Below the pieces are notes generated by a model, which worked only from the letters and a program-made list of their open reading frames with translations, did not search any database and had not been told where the DNA came from. From positions 1,488,001 to 1,552,000 of the forward strand of contig NZ_CP051500.1 of assembly GCF_016755635.1 (NCBI RefSeq): 64,000 bases of DNA, in the 5' to 3' direction. The stretch is from Helicobacter pylori. Lineage in GTDB: Bacteria > Campylobacterota > Campylobacteria > Campylobacterales > Helicobacteraceae. The position numbers and the translations under genes were made by a program. Each line of letters opens with the position of its first letter. Positions within the stretch are counted from its first letter, which is position 1. This document shows, in pieces, positions 8,063 to 16,913 of this stretch.

Positions 8063-10429
8063 ATGAAATGTTCGCATTGCCAGTTGGAGTTTAAAGAAAG
8101 TGAGCTTTTTAAAGAGATGATCAATCATAAAGAATTGTATTTTTGCTGCACGGGGTGCGCTAGGGTGTATGCGTTGTTGTTGGATTTGAATTTAGAGAGT
8201 TTTTATGACAAGTTAAACGATTCCACTCTAGCCCCCGTAACGCCCCAGAATTCAATGAGCGCTTTGGAATTAGAACAAGCCCTTGAAGAAAACAATAAAA
8301 GCGATTTTATCCTTAATCTTTTACTAGAAAAAACGCATTGTAACGCTTGCTTGTGGCTCAATCAAAAGGTTTTAGAGCGCTTGAAGGGGGTTAAAAAAGT
8401 GAGCGTGAATTTCACCACCCACCACTTGCAAATCGTGTTTGACAAGTCCTTAAACCCTAAAGAGATTATTCAAAAAATTGAAAGTTTGGGTTATGGGGCT
8501 AAAATTTATAACGCAAAAAATTACACCCTAAAAGCCCAAAAAGAGCAACGCTCCTATTTGCTCACTTTAAGCGTGGGGTTTTTTGCTACCATGAATTTGA
8601 TGTTTATTGCCATTGCTAAATACGCAAGCTATGGTAGCGCGAGTTATGGCGGTGCGGGTTATGGTAGTGGCATGGATAAGCTCATGCAAAGGAATTTGGA
8701 TCTCGTATCGCTCTTTTTAAGTTTGTTGGTGTTAGTGGTGGTGGGGCGTTTTTTCATTAAGGGGGCGTTTTATGGGCTAAAAAATGGCGTTTTGGGCATG
8801 GATTTGAGCGTGTCTTTTGGAGCGTTATCGGCGTTTGTTTATTCCATTTATGCCATGTTAGTGTCTCAAGAGACTTATTTTGAAGCGAGCAGCACGATTC
8901 TAACGCTTGTTTTTGGCTCTAAGTTTTTGGAATTAAAAGCCAGGCTGTTTGCGAATGAAAAATGTTTGGCCTTAGAATCGCATGAAATCCATAGCGTGAT
9001 CGTTGTAGAAAATGGCAAACAAATAGAAAAACACCCTAAAGATGTGGCGATAGGCTCTGTTGTTTGGGTGCCAAGCGGGGCTAAAATCGCACTAGATGGC
9101 GTGCTTTTAAATAACGCGAGCGTGGATGCGTCTTTGATCAGTGGGGAGTTTAAGCCTTTGGAATTGGGGGTTAATGATCCAATTTTAGGGGGTTATGTGA
9201 ATGTGGGCGTGCCTTTTAGCTATCAAGTGAGTGCAAATTTTCAAAACTCACGCCTTTCTAGTTTGTTAGAAACTTTAAAAAAGAGTTTTTTAGAAAAGCC
9301 CTTAATTGAGAGCAGCGCGAATCAAATTGCGGATATTTTTTCTAAAGCGGTGTTGTTTTTAGCCTTTATAAGCTTTTTGTTGTGGCAATTTGGTTTGGGG
9401 GGTAATTTTGAAAAAGCCTTAATGGTGTGTATTAGCGTGTTAGTCATCAGTTGCCCTTGCGCATTCGCCTTGGCTACGCCCATTGCGTTAGTGATAGGGG
9501 TGTTTAAAAACCCTTTGATCGTGTTTAAAGAAGCGTTGTTTTTAGAAACTCTGGCTAAAGTGAAAAAAATCTTTATAGACAAAACCGGCACCCTCACGCA
9601 AAAAGAAGTCCTTTTAAAAGAAAAAATCATTTATGAAGAATTTGATGGAAGGCTTTTAAAGAGCCTTTTAAAAACCAGGGAGCATTTAGCCCATAGCGCG
9701 ATTCTTAAATCATTAGATGGCGATGAGGTTAATTTAGAAAAGATAGAGTTTTTCGCTCATGGCTTAAAAGCGAGCTATCAAAACGAAACTTTGCTAGTGG
9801 GGAGTTTGAAATTTTTAAACGCTATGGGGGTTGATTTAAAGGTCAAAGAGGGCGCTAATATCATGGTAGGTTTTGCGAAAAACAAGACCTTATGCGCGTT
9901 ATTCATTTTAGAAGAGCGTTTGAAAGCTAACGCTAAAGAAGTCATTCAGGCTTTACAAAATCAAGGCTTAGAATTAGAAATTTTAAGCGGGGATAATGAA
10001 AGCTCGGTTAAGGAGTGCGCGAAAAAATTAGGGATTTCTAAGTATCATGCCCATTTGACCCCTGAAGATAAGGCTCAAACCATCAGTTCTTATAAGGGCG
10101 TGTGTGCGATGATAGGCGATGGCAATAATGACGCGCTGGCCTTAAAACAAGCGAGCGTTTCTTTGGGGTTTGAAAAAAGCGCTTTGAGTAAAAGCGCATG
10201 CGATATTTTGCTTTTAGAAGAGGATTTGAGTTTGCTAGAAAAAGCGTTTCATAACGCTCAAAAAGTCTATCAAGTGGTGTTGCAAAACATTGTTTTGAGC
10301 TTGATTTATAACGCTGTTTTAATCCCAGTCGCTATGCTAGGATACATTAACCCTTTAATAGCGAGTTTGAGCATGAGCGCTAGCTCTCTCTTAGTGGTCT
10401 TAAATTCTTTGAGGTTGAAACGCTCTTAA
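8063..10429 (+). CDS. ccoI: Copper-transporting P1B-type ATPase CcoI/FixI
   Basis: Inner-membrane copper pump of the cbb3-oxidase assembly type. The 788-residue chain begins with a cysteine-rich metal-binding domain (CSHC at 3-6, CCTGC at 28-32), then a heavy-metal-associated domain with CNAC (93-96). The membrane-embedded CPC site lies near residue 464, the phosphorylation motif DKTGTLT near 505 and the hinge GDGNND near 684. The order of domains matches CcoI rather than detoxifying CopA pumps. The loop after the first membrane segment carries an unusual tyrosine/glycine/serine repeat (near residues 188-203). It converges on the next gene with a 4-nt overlap of stops. ccoG in the same window serves the same pathway. 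Confidence 0.92.
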   Translation: MKCSHCQLEFKESELFKEMINHKELYFCCTGCARVYALLLDLNLESFYDKLNDSTLAPVTPQNSMSALELEQALEENNKSDFILNLLLEKTHCNACLWLNQKVLERLKGVKKVSVNFTTHHLQIVFDKSLNPKEIIQKIESLGYGAKIYNAKNYTLKAQKEQRSYLLTLSVGFFATMNLMFIAIAKYASYGSASYGGAGYGSGMDKLMQRNLDLVSLFLSLLVLVVVGRFFIKGAFYGLKNGVLGMDLSVSFGALSAFVYSIYAMLVSQETYFEASSTILTLVFGSKFLELKARLFANEKCLALESHEIHSVIVVENGKQIEKHPKDVAIGSVVWVPSGAKIALDGVLLNNASVDASLISGEFKPLELGVNDPILGGYVNVGVPFSYQVSANFQNSRLSSLLETLKKSFLEKPLIESSANQIADIFSKAVLFLAFISFLLWQFGLGGNFEKALMVCISVLVISCPCAFALATPIALVIGVFKNPLIVFKEALFLETLAKVKKIFIDKTGTLTQKEVLLKEKIIYEEFDGRLLKSLLKTREHLAHSAILKSLDGDEVNLEKIEFFAHGLKASYQNETLLVGSLKFLNAMGVDLKVKEGANIMVGFAKNKTLCALFILEERLKANAKEVIQALQNQGLELEILSGDNESSVKECAKKLGISKYHAHLTPEDKAQTISSYKGVCAMIGDGNNDALALKQASVSLGFEKSALSKSACDILLLEEDLSLLEKAFHNAQKVYQVVLQNIVLSLIYNAVLIPVAMLGYINPLIASLSMSASSLLVVLNSLRLKRS

Positions 10430-10863
10430 ACAAACCACATCGTTTTGGCTAAAATGGCGATTAAAAAGCCAAAAGTTAGAGCGATAGGGTGGATATATTT
10501 ACCAATAGGGTTTTTCTTGCCCAAAAACTTACACGATAAAGAAAAAAGCACCAAAAGAAAAATGCTTAACGCTAAGATCACTTTAAGCATGAGTATCTTT
10601 TGAAAAGGGGTTTCACACCAGCCTTTATCGCCCCCCATGTATTGACTAAGCATCATGCCCCCTGTTAAAACAAGCCCTAAAACGCATAAGGGCATGATTT
10701 TGATCGCTCTTTGAGTGATTCCTGTATTCGCTTTATTGGCAAACTCTTCGCCAAACATTTTCTTCACATTAGGGAAAATTACCCCATCAAAAAACAAGTA
10801 GCCAATAAAAATAATGGCGCACAATAAATGAACAACCAACACATAAGGATAAATCGCATCCAT
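10426..10863 (-). CDS. Small four-helix integral membrane protein, CopD-like
   Basis: 145 residues with four hydrophobic segments, near 5-25, 50-72, 85-108 and 122-143. A histidine in the first helix (VVHLLCAIIFIGYLFF) and short charged loops recall small CopD/DUF2269-type membrane proteins. It also resembles HemJ of this window in length and topology, without clear sequence identity. I do not recognise a specific activity. Its stop overlaps that of ccoI tail-to-tail. A copper or haem role is suggested only by neighbourhood and topology. The ATG follows AAGGAT (complement of 10867-10872). A possible -10 (TATAGT) lies near 10905. Confidence 0.55.
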   Translation of the reverse strand: MDAIYPYVLVVHLLCAIIFIGYLFFDGVIFPNVKKMFGEEFANKANTGITQRAIKIMPLCVLGLVLTGGMMLSQYMGGDKGWCETPFQKILMLKVILALSIFLLVLFSLSCKFLGKKNPIGKYIHPIALTFGFLIAILAKTMWFV

Positions 10864-10993
10864 TTAAAATCCTTTATTCATGGGAAAATTAAAGAGTTTT
10901 TAATCTACTATAAAAGGGTTTTATTGTCAAGTATCCCACTATTATGGGAATTTTAGGGGTGGTTTTTGTTTGACTTTTAAGATTGCAATTAGC

Positions 10994-10999
10994 TATAAT
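10994..10999 (+). promoter_or_regulatory. -10 box of horK
   Basis: Perfect TATAAT preceded by AGC in the A/T-rich gap between the CopD-like gene and horK. Predicted start of transcription is near 11006, giving a leader of roughly 36 nt. Confidence 0.6.
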
Positions 11000-11041
11000 A
11001 AAATAATTAAAAAAGTAACACTTAAGCGGAGACCCTAGAGA

Positions 11042-12208
11042 GTGGTGTTCAATTTTATGACAAAGAAGAAAAATAGAATGCAAGATTGCAAAATGGTTTG
11101 TAAAAATTTTAATCGTAAGGAATCTGTTTTGATAGCTCAATCTTTAGATATTTCTAAAAAAGGCTCGGTAATTTTAGGCGCTCTTTTGAGTTCGTTATGG
11201 CTGACAAACCCCTTAAATGCCCATGAAAAGAATGGCGCGTTTGTGGGGATTAGCTTGGAAGTGGGTAGGGCTGATCAAAAGACCAACGCTTATAAAAACG
11301 GCGAATTGTTTCAAGTGCCTTTTGGCGATGTTTCAGCCAATGATAATGGTAAAGTCCCTGACGGGCAGACCGGTGGCTGTCAGCCAGCTTCAGGGACGCC
11401 AGGAACGCCAGGCTACACTAAAGCTAATTGCGTAGTCAATTGGACTTCTCGCACCATGCTTAGCACCAACAAAAACATTCCTGGCCGTAACCAGCCGATG
11501 TATGGGCTAGGCGTGATGACAGGCTATAAGCATTTTATCGGTAAAAAAAGGTGGTTTGGGTTGCGTTATTATGGCTTTTTTGATTATGGGCATACCAACT
11601 TCTCTAACTCCAGAGCCGCTAACGCTATATCGCCTTTTTATTTGAGCGATCAAAAAGCAGACATGTATACTTATGGTTTGGGCACAGACATGCTTTTTAA
11701 CATTATAGACAAGCCTAAGGCCACGGCCGGGTTTTTTCTAGGCGTGAATTTTGCGGGTAACACTTGGACTAACAATCGTGTGGGGTATTTTAAGGACGGG
11801 TATGTTTATGGCGTCAATACGGACGCTGACGCTTACATGACTAACGCTGATGGCACAATCACTTGCGGGGACACGACGCCGGCGAGTTGTGATGTGGGGA
11901 TTAATCCTAATAGCGTTTATACCACAGGAAAATTAAACGCTAAGGTGAATCACACGATTTTCCAATTTTTAGTGAATGTGGGGGTTAGAACCAATATTTT
12001 TGAACACCATGGCATTGAGTTTGGTATCAAAATCCCCACGCTCCCTAATTACTTTTTCAAAGGCTCTACTACTATAAGGGCGAAAAAACAAGGCCCGCTA
12101 GAGAATGGCCAACCGACCACTATCACCGGAGCAGAAACCAATTTCAGCTTAACCCAAACCTTACGCCGTCAGTATTCTATGTATTTGCGTTATGTTTATA
12201 CTTTTTAA
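11042..12208 (+). CDS. horK: Hor-family outer membrane protein (HorK-like)
   Basis: Predicted outer membrane beta-barrel of the Helicobacter Hop/Hor superfamily. A long N-terminal extension precedes a signal sequence (ISKKGSVILGALLSSLWL) cleaved near NA/HEKNG. The mature protein starts GAFVGISLEVG and shows the family block KKRWFGLRYYGFFDYGH. It ends in alternating strands with a terminal aromatic (YLRYVYTF). Two predicted surface loops carry cysteine pairs (CQPASGTPGTPGYTKANC and CGDTTPASC). Start choice is uncertain: GTG at 11042 or 11045, or ATG at 11057. GGAG at 11028-11031 favours the GTG. It is the last backbone gene before the restriction-modification island. Confidence 0.82.
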   Translation: MVFNFMTKKKNRMQDCKMVCKNFNRKESVLIAQSLDISKKGSVILGALLSSLWLTNPLNAHEKNGAFVGISLEVGRADQKTNAYKNGELFQVPFGDVSANDNGKVPDGQTGGCQPASGTPGTPGYTKANCVVNWTSRTMLSTNKNIPGRNQPMYGLGVMTGYKHFIGKKRWFGLRYYGFFDYGHTNFSNSRAANAISPFYLSDQKADMYTYGLGTDMLFNIIDKPKATAGFFLGVNFAGNTWTNNRVGYFKDGYVYGVNTDADAYMTNADGTITCGDTTPASCDVGINPNSVYTTGKLNAKVNHTIFQFLVNVGVRTNIFEHHGIEFGIKIPTLPNYFFKGSTTIRAKKQGPLENGQPTTITGAETNFSLTQTLRRQYSMYLRYVYTF

Positions 12209-12222
12209 GTTTGGTAGGGTTT

Positions 12223-12243
12223 TTAGGCAAGGATTAGGCAAGG
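12223..12243. repeat. Tandem 10-bp direct repeat at the left edge of the restriction-modification island
   Basis: TTAGGCAAGG occurs at 12223-12232 and again at 12234-12243, separated by one A. It lies between the horK stop and the island's last gene and is not part of a recognised gene. It could be a slipped duplication or a scar of insertion. Confidence 0.55.
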
Positions 12244-12252
12244 CTTAGAGAT

Positions 12253-12276
12253 GAAAGCTTGACGCTTTAAGCTTTC
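12253..12276. terminator. Hairpin between convergent horK and the restriction gene
   Basis: GAAAGCTT (12253-12260) pairs perfectly with AAGCTTTC (12269-12276) around an 8-nt loop. It overlaps the last codons of the leftward endonuclease gene. No strong T-run follows on either strand, so its action as a bidirectional terminator is a suggestion from position and symmetry. Confidence 0.45.
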
Positions 12277-13877
12277 AAATCATCATTGATCTGTAACCAT
12301 TCTGTGCTGTTTTCTACTTTTTTGATAAAATCATTAATAGCATAACAACATATATTAATATTGTCTTTGAATTGGGCAAATTCCGCATATTCTTTGGCGT
12401 CATCATGGATATTTGGAGCTACAAAAACACTAAATTTTTCTCTAATATCGGTGCTATTTTTAATCAATTCTTTTAAATGTCTGGCAATAGGTATCATTTC
12501 GCTTTGACTTCTATCTCTAATCAAGCTCACTTCTATATAACTTTGGGCTTTTGTGTCCATAGCTACAATATCAGGTTTGTTACCGCTTGCTGTGTATACG
12601 GGCAAGCCTTCATCATCGCTTTTATAATTGGGTATCACGCTTAAATTTTCAAAATGTTGTTTCAAGAAAATAGCGCTTAAAAATTCCAAGCGTAAAGGTT
12701 TATCAATGAGTCTTAAAAAACTATCTTTTGATTCTTGCTTGTTACAAGTAATGAGTAATTCTTGCTTGATAAAATCTTTAGTATAAGTGTTTGCTAGTTC
12801 ATTCAATTTGCTTGATTTAACGCTCTCATCAGCACTGATTGGAGTAACACTAACAAGAAAGCTATCCACGATTGACATGTAGTTAAAAAAGGCGAGTTTG
12901 TTAGCTTGAGTGTCGTTTAAATAATCCCCTTTAAAAGCCTTATGGGTTTGTAAAATGTAATCTATTTTATTATTTTCATTAGTATTAATATCAATAAACC
13001 TACCATTACCACGCAATGAAATAAGTCCTGTAATACGCATTTTTCTAATGTATTCATCAACGGCTTCGTTAGCGATTTGGCTCATTTTAAATCGTGTTTT
13101 ATTAACACTTTCTAAAAGTTTTAGGCATTTTTCATAGATAAATTCATCTGAGTAGCTGAATTCTGTCTTATTGATAGCAACAATTTCTTGTCTTAAATGA
13201 ATAATGTAATCATAAAGCCCATTGGCGTTATCATCTTTCCAACAAAGTAAAATAGGGATTTCTTTGACAGATAGGGGGGCTAGATGGGCATTTTTGAGTC
13301 GTTTTAAAAGCGAGAGCAATAGTTTGAGGGGGTTGTTATGGTTTAAATTTTTTTTGTAAGGGTTTCCTACTTCATATTTAGACAGAGCGTTTAAAAATAT
13401 AGCCCCAACTACGCTTTCATCAACGCTTTCTTTAAAAGCATCGTTTTCTTTATCGTAATAAGCAAGAATAAGCATCTTAGCGCTATCGCTGATGAGTATT
13501 TTCTCATATTTTGCATAGTAGCAAAAACCAAACTCACACATAAGCTTATACCAAGTGTCAAACCGACTTTCCCATCCATGCTCAAAGCCCATCTCTTTAT
13601 GATTTTGTGGGGATATTTCTATAATGCACTCTAATTCTTCATCGCTAAAGATATATTCATTGGAGTCAAATTTTTCTTTCAATTCTTTATTTTGATTGAT
13701 AGAAGTAGGTCTATAAAGCCTATGAGCCAAAACGGATTTGATAATTTGCATGATCGTTGAAGATTTAAGGATTTGATTTTCAAACTTTCCTAAAACAGCT
13801 AAAAATTGTCCTATTCTTTTAGGGTTTCGCATAGTGGTTGAAAAGCTTAAAATTTTTCGTGCCGGTTTTTTAGTCAT
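12267..13877 (-). CDS. Type IIS restriction endonuclease, AlwI/N.BstNBI family
   Basis: Probable site-specific endonuclease of the AlwI family; members recognise asymmetric GGATC or GAGTC and cut outside the site. 536 residues. The N-terminal signature SFSTTMRNPKRIGQFL (11-26) is typical of the family, as is the C-terminal catalytic-type region KPDIVAM...YIEVSLIRDRSQSE (434-460), with PD at 435-436, E449 and E460. It lies last in a leftward operon behind two Dam-class methyltransferases, 5 nt after the second. That is the expected set for an asymmetric target needing one methylase per strand. The region is visibly richer in A+T than its neighbours. The recognition sequence cannot be read from the protein. 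Confidence 0.82.
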   Translation of the reverse strand: MTKKPARKILSFSTTMRNPKRIGQFLAVLGKFENQILKSSTIMQIIKSVLAHRLYRPTSINQNKELKEKFDSNEYIFSDEELECIIEISPQNHKEMGFEHGWESRFDTWYKLMCEFGFCYYAKYEKILISDSAKMLILAYYDKENDAFKESVDESVVGAIFLNALSKYEVGNPYKKNLNHNNPLKLLLSLLKRLKNAHLAPLSVKEIPILLCWKDDNANGLYDYIIHLRQEIVAINKTEFSYSDEFIYEKCLKLLESVNKTRFKMSQIANEAVDEYIRKMRITGLISLRGNGRFIDINTNENNKIDYILQTHKAFKGDYLNDTQANKLAFFNYMSIVDSFLVSVTPISADESVKSSKLNELANTYTKDFIKQELLITCNKQESKDSFLRLIDKPLRLEFLSAIFLKQHFENLSVIPNYKSDDEGLPVYTASGNKPDIVAMDTKAQSYIEVSLIRDRSQSEMIPIARHLKELIKNSTDIREKFSVFVAPNIHDDAKEYAEFAQFKDNINICCYAINDFIKKVENSTEWLQINDDLKA

Positions 13878-13882
13878 AATAA

Positions 13883-14782
13883 TTACCTATAATTAGTTAC
13901 AAAGATTTCTTGACTATCTTCTTTAATAGTGTTGTCATTATAACTGATATAATTACTTTTGATATTAAAAATATAATATTTTTTAGCCCATTCTTTTAAA
14001 ATAAAATTAGTCTCTCCCTTGTGATAAATAAGATTGGTTATACCAAATAAAACTCCCTTTTTATCTAGGCCATCTAAAACACCATATAAGGCTATCTCAT
14101 TATCGCTATCCCATAACTTGTTGTATTCACTATTGGAGATTAAATAAGGGGGGTCAAAATAAACATAATCATCTTTTAAATAAGTGGTGTGGTTAAGGAA
14201 ATCAATATAATCATCATTGTGAAAAATAATGGTGTTTTGTTGCATAAAATCTATGTAGTTTTTTAGGGCATTATAAACATTTTCATTAAAATCTACATTA
14301 CCTACAGGTAAATTAAAAAGCCCTTTAGAATTAAATCTAATCATGTGATTAAACCCATAAATTAAAAGTAAATATAAATAGAGCATGTTGTTTTGATTGG
14401 AGTTAAAATCAGCCCTTAGTTTTTCATAAGCTAATTTATTGTATTTAGCGTAGTAAGTTTTTATATATTGTTTTTTTAATTCATCAGGGGCCGTAATCCC
14501 CTTAAAAGAGAAAGACAAGCCATAATGAATGATGATTTTAGACAATTCATCAAAAAGATCACAAGCATTGAACTTGCTTAAAGTTTTATGTAAATTGATA
14601 ATATTAGTATCTATGTCATTAGCTAAGTATCTTTTAGCCTTAGTGTTTAAAAACACGCTACCCCCACCCACAAAAGGCTCAATAAATTGATTAATGTTAT
14701 TTGGGAATAGTTTATTGAGTTGTGGCATGAGTTTATATTTATCCCCTACATAGAAAAAGGGAGAACGAATACCTTTTTTCAA
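13883..14782 (-). CDS. Dam-class (D12) adenine-N6 DNA methyltransferase, second of pair
   Basis: DNA adenine methyltransferase of the alpha group, with SAM motif FIEPFVGGGSVFLN (about residues 33-46) and catalytic motif YVYFDPPYLISNSEY near 206-220. The N-terminal RSPFFYVGDKYKLMPQL is the usual Dam-like opening. 299 residues. It overlaps the upstream methyltransferase by 4 nt (ATGA) and precedes the AlwI-like endonuclease by 5 nt. Presumably it protects one strand of the asymmetric target. Because the Dam fold commonly methylates GATC-like contexts, a GGATC-type target is plausible but unproven. Confidence 0.88.
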   Translation of the reverse strand: MKKGIRSPFFYVGDKYKLMPQLNKLFPNNINQFIEPFVGGGSVFLNTKAKRYLANDIDTNIINLHKTLSKFNACDLFDELSKIIIHYGLSFSFKGITAPDELKKQYIKTYYAKYNKLAYEKLRADFNSNQNNMLYLYLLLIYGFNHMIRFNSKGLFNLPVGNVDFNENVYNALKNYIDFMQQNTIIFHNDDYIDFLNHTTYLKDDYVYFDPPYLISNSEYNKLWDSDNEIALYGVLDGLDKKGVLFGITNLIYHKGETNFILKEWAKKYYIFNIKSNYISYNDNTIKEDSQEIFVTNYR

Positions 14783-15780
14783 GGTTTCACTTCCACTATA
14801 AATAAAAATTCTTTATGCTCTTTAAAATCAGTTTTTCCTGAATTAAAAAAACTATGAGCCTTTTCTTTAACGCTTAATTTTCCTTTTTGGCTTAAAATTT
14901 CCACTAAATCTTTAAAGCCTATTTTATTTTGCGAAGAGCTAGACTTAGAATTATAGGTATTATTATAAGTTAAAGCAATCCTTTTACAATCTAGTTTTTC
15001 AATTAAATCGCTCAATTCTTTCTTGGCATTAGAGCGACAATATTCGCTCATGTTCTCGCATGATGGCTTTAAAGCTGCTCCATAGAGTTTGGGTTTTTTC
15101 CACTGCACTAGGTTTTCATAGAGATGATAAAACCGGCTGTATTGCCTTGAATTGTATGGAGGGTCAATAAAGACTAAGTCTATTTTTAAGGTTTTAGCCA
15201 ATTCGTTAGCGTTTTTTCTCTCTATCATGATATTTTTATCATGCTTTATAGGGCTAATAAGCTCAAAAATAAATCTATCTTGCAAAATCTCTTTTTTCCT
15301 ATAAGATTCATAATGCCCTACCGTGTTAGCTATCTTATCCATTGAATAAATCAAGCTTGTTAATAAAATATCTTTATTTAATTTATCTAAATTCAAGCTT
15401 TCTATATGCTCTCTAATGCTACCGATTTTGACACAATCTTTATAGCTGAAAAATTTGTCGCTAAAATGTTGGCTAAAATAATTTTCTTCTAGCTTTAAAG
15501 CTTGAGTATAATATTCTTTCAGCTCTTCAAGCACCTTAAAATCAGCGTCTTGCCCCATAAAAAAAGCATGATAAATGATTTCATTAGAAAATAAAATATC
15601 ATTTATAATAATGTTTTTAATGTTAGGAATAGTGGCAAATTGACCAGCTACTACCCCACTTCCGGCAAAAATATCGCACACGCTTTTAATATTATTTAAT
15701 TTTAAATTCCCAAATACCCACTCTATAAGCTTGGTTTTTGAGCCGATATACCGGCGGTTTTTTAGATTAAATCTTTCCAC
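14779..15780 (-). CDS. Dam-class (D12) adenine-N6 DNA methyltransferase, first of pair
   Basis: 333-residue adenine methyltransferase with an N-terminal NRRYIGSKTKLIEWVF, SAM motif VCDIFAGSGVVAGQF (about 35-49) and catalytic VFIDPPYNSRQYSRFYHL near residues 190-207. It is distinct in sequence from the second enzyme, so this is a two-methylase system rather than a recent duplication. The GTG start at 15780 follows AAAGGTGG 4-11 nt upstream. It is first in the leftward three-gene operon; methylase-before-endonuclease order lets protection be made first. Codon use and base composition are A/T-rich compared with the flanking lptF/G-like gene. Confidence 0.87.
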   Translation of the reverse strand: MERFNLKNRRYIGSKTKLIEWVFGNLKLNNIKSVCDIFAGSGVVAGQFATIPNIKNIIINDILFSNEIIYHAFFMGQDADFKVLEELKEYYTQALKLEENYFSQHFSDKFFSYKDCVKIGSIREHIESLNLDKLNKDILLTSLIYSMDKIANTVGHYESYRKKEILQDRFIFELISPIKHDKNIMIERKNANELAKTLKIDLVFIDPPYNSRQYSRFYHLYENLVQWKKPKLYGAALKPSCENMSEYCRSNAKKELSDLIEKLDCKRIALTYNNTYNSKSSSSQNKIGFKDLVEILSQKGKLSVKEKAHSFFNSGKTDFKEHKEFLFIVEVKP

Positions 15781-15836
15781 TAGCCACCTTTAAACTAAGA
15801 GAATAAAACCACTTAGTAACATATAAGATTTAAAAA

Positions 15837-16904
15837 TCACAATCTCTTATTAAGCTTTTTAAAATACCAAAGACTGAGGGATAAGAATACGAAAAAGGGC
15901 GATAGCACGCCTATTTCAGGAATGAGTATCCCTGAAATGCTGAACTTCCCTAAAGCAAAGAATAGCCCCCAAACAACGAGCGTGATAATGATAAACTTTA
16001 GCCCTAAAAGAGCCAGGTTTTCATAGCGGGCGAGACTGGGCGAAAAATAAGCGATTAAAACGCTTAAAAACGGCACAAAAAAGGGTAAAATCGCAAACAC
16101 ATACAAAAACGAGCGCACTTTTTTCGTGTCTGCGTTTTGGTGCACTAAAGCATGCAAGGATAAAAGAGCGTCTGTGATAGAAACCGCAGGCTTGTTTTGA
16201 TAGATGGTGTCTAAAACTTTAGGGCGGAAATTTTTGAGCGTTTTAAAGGTTTCTAAACGCGTGGTGTTTAAAGCGTTTGCACCCAGTTCAAAACTTAAGG
16301 GCATTTCATAGATGGTAGTGTCATGCAAGATCCAATATTTGTCTTCAAAAAAAGCTTCTTTAGCTTCAGCATAAGATTCTAAAGTCTTATCTTTTAGGCG
16401 AAACACCTTGATATTTTGGGCTTTTTGCAATAAGGGGTTAATCTTATCAAAATACACGTAATCGTCATTATATTTCACTAACAAATGCTCTGAAACGCTC
16501 AAAGAATTGTCTTTATAGATCAAATTTTGCGTTTTCTCTTCCATATACACAAAAGGAGTCGCATTCAACCCCACATAAACGGCCGTGAAAAACAAGCTAA
16601 TCAAAAAAATAGGGCTTAAAATCTGGCATTTGGAAAAGCCAATGGAGAGCAGGGCGGTGTATTGGTTGGACTTAATGAAGGCGATATAAAATAAAACCAT
16701 CGCCAAAAGCAAGGAAATGGGCAAGGTGTAATTGAGCGCAAATAAAATGTCATAGGTGAAAAATAAGATGATCATGTTCGCAGAATCGGGCATTTTATCG
16801 GCGTATTTTAGGCTGTCAATGCCTACAAAAAACAATTCTAAAGCTAAAAGCACGATTAAAAAGTATTTGAAATAATACCACCCCACAAATCTAAACAAAC
16901 GCAT
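15837..16904 (-). CDS. LptF/LptG-family lipopolysaccharide export permease (YjgP/YjgQ)
   Basis: Inner-membrane permease subunit of the LPS transport ABC system. 355 residues with the family layout: N-terminal helices (FRFVGWYYFKYFLIVLLALE; LPISLLLAMVLFYIAF; ILSPIFLISLFFTAVYVGL), a periplasmic jellyroll-like domain in the middle (about 125-240) and three C-terminal helices. The conserved cytoplasmic coupling segment after helix 2 (NQYTALLSIGFSKCQIL) is present. F versus G cannot be decided by eye. It is last in the leftward operon from nfu, 9 nt after pth. The restriction-modification island is inserted directly downstream. Confidence 0.85.
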   Translation of the reverse strand: MRLFRFVGWYYFKYFLIVLLALELFFVGIDSLKYADKMPDSANMIILFFTYDILFALNYTLPISLLLAMVLFYIAFIKSNQYTALLSIGFSKCQILSPIFLISLFFTAVYVGLNATPFVYMEEKTQNLIYKDNSLSVSEHLLVKYNDDYVYFDKINPLLQKAQNIKVFRLKDKTLESYAEAKEAFFEDKYWILHDTTIYEMPLSFELGANALNTTRLETFKTLKNFRPKVLDTIYQNKPAVSITDALLSLHALVHQNADTKKVRSFLYVFAILPFFVPFLSVLIAYFSPSLARYENLALLGLKFIIITLVVWGLFFALGKFSISGILIPEIGVLSPFFVFLSLSLWYFKKLNKRL

Positions 16905-16913
16905 TTTAAGCCC

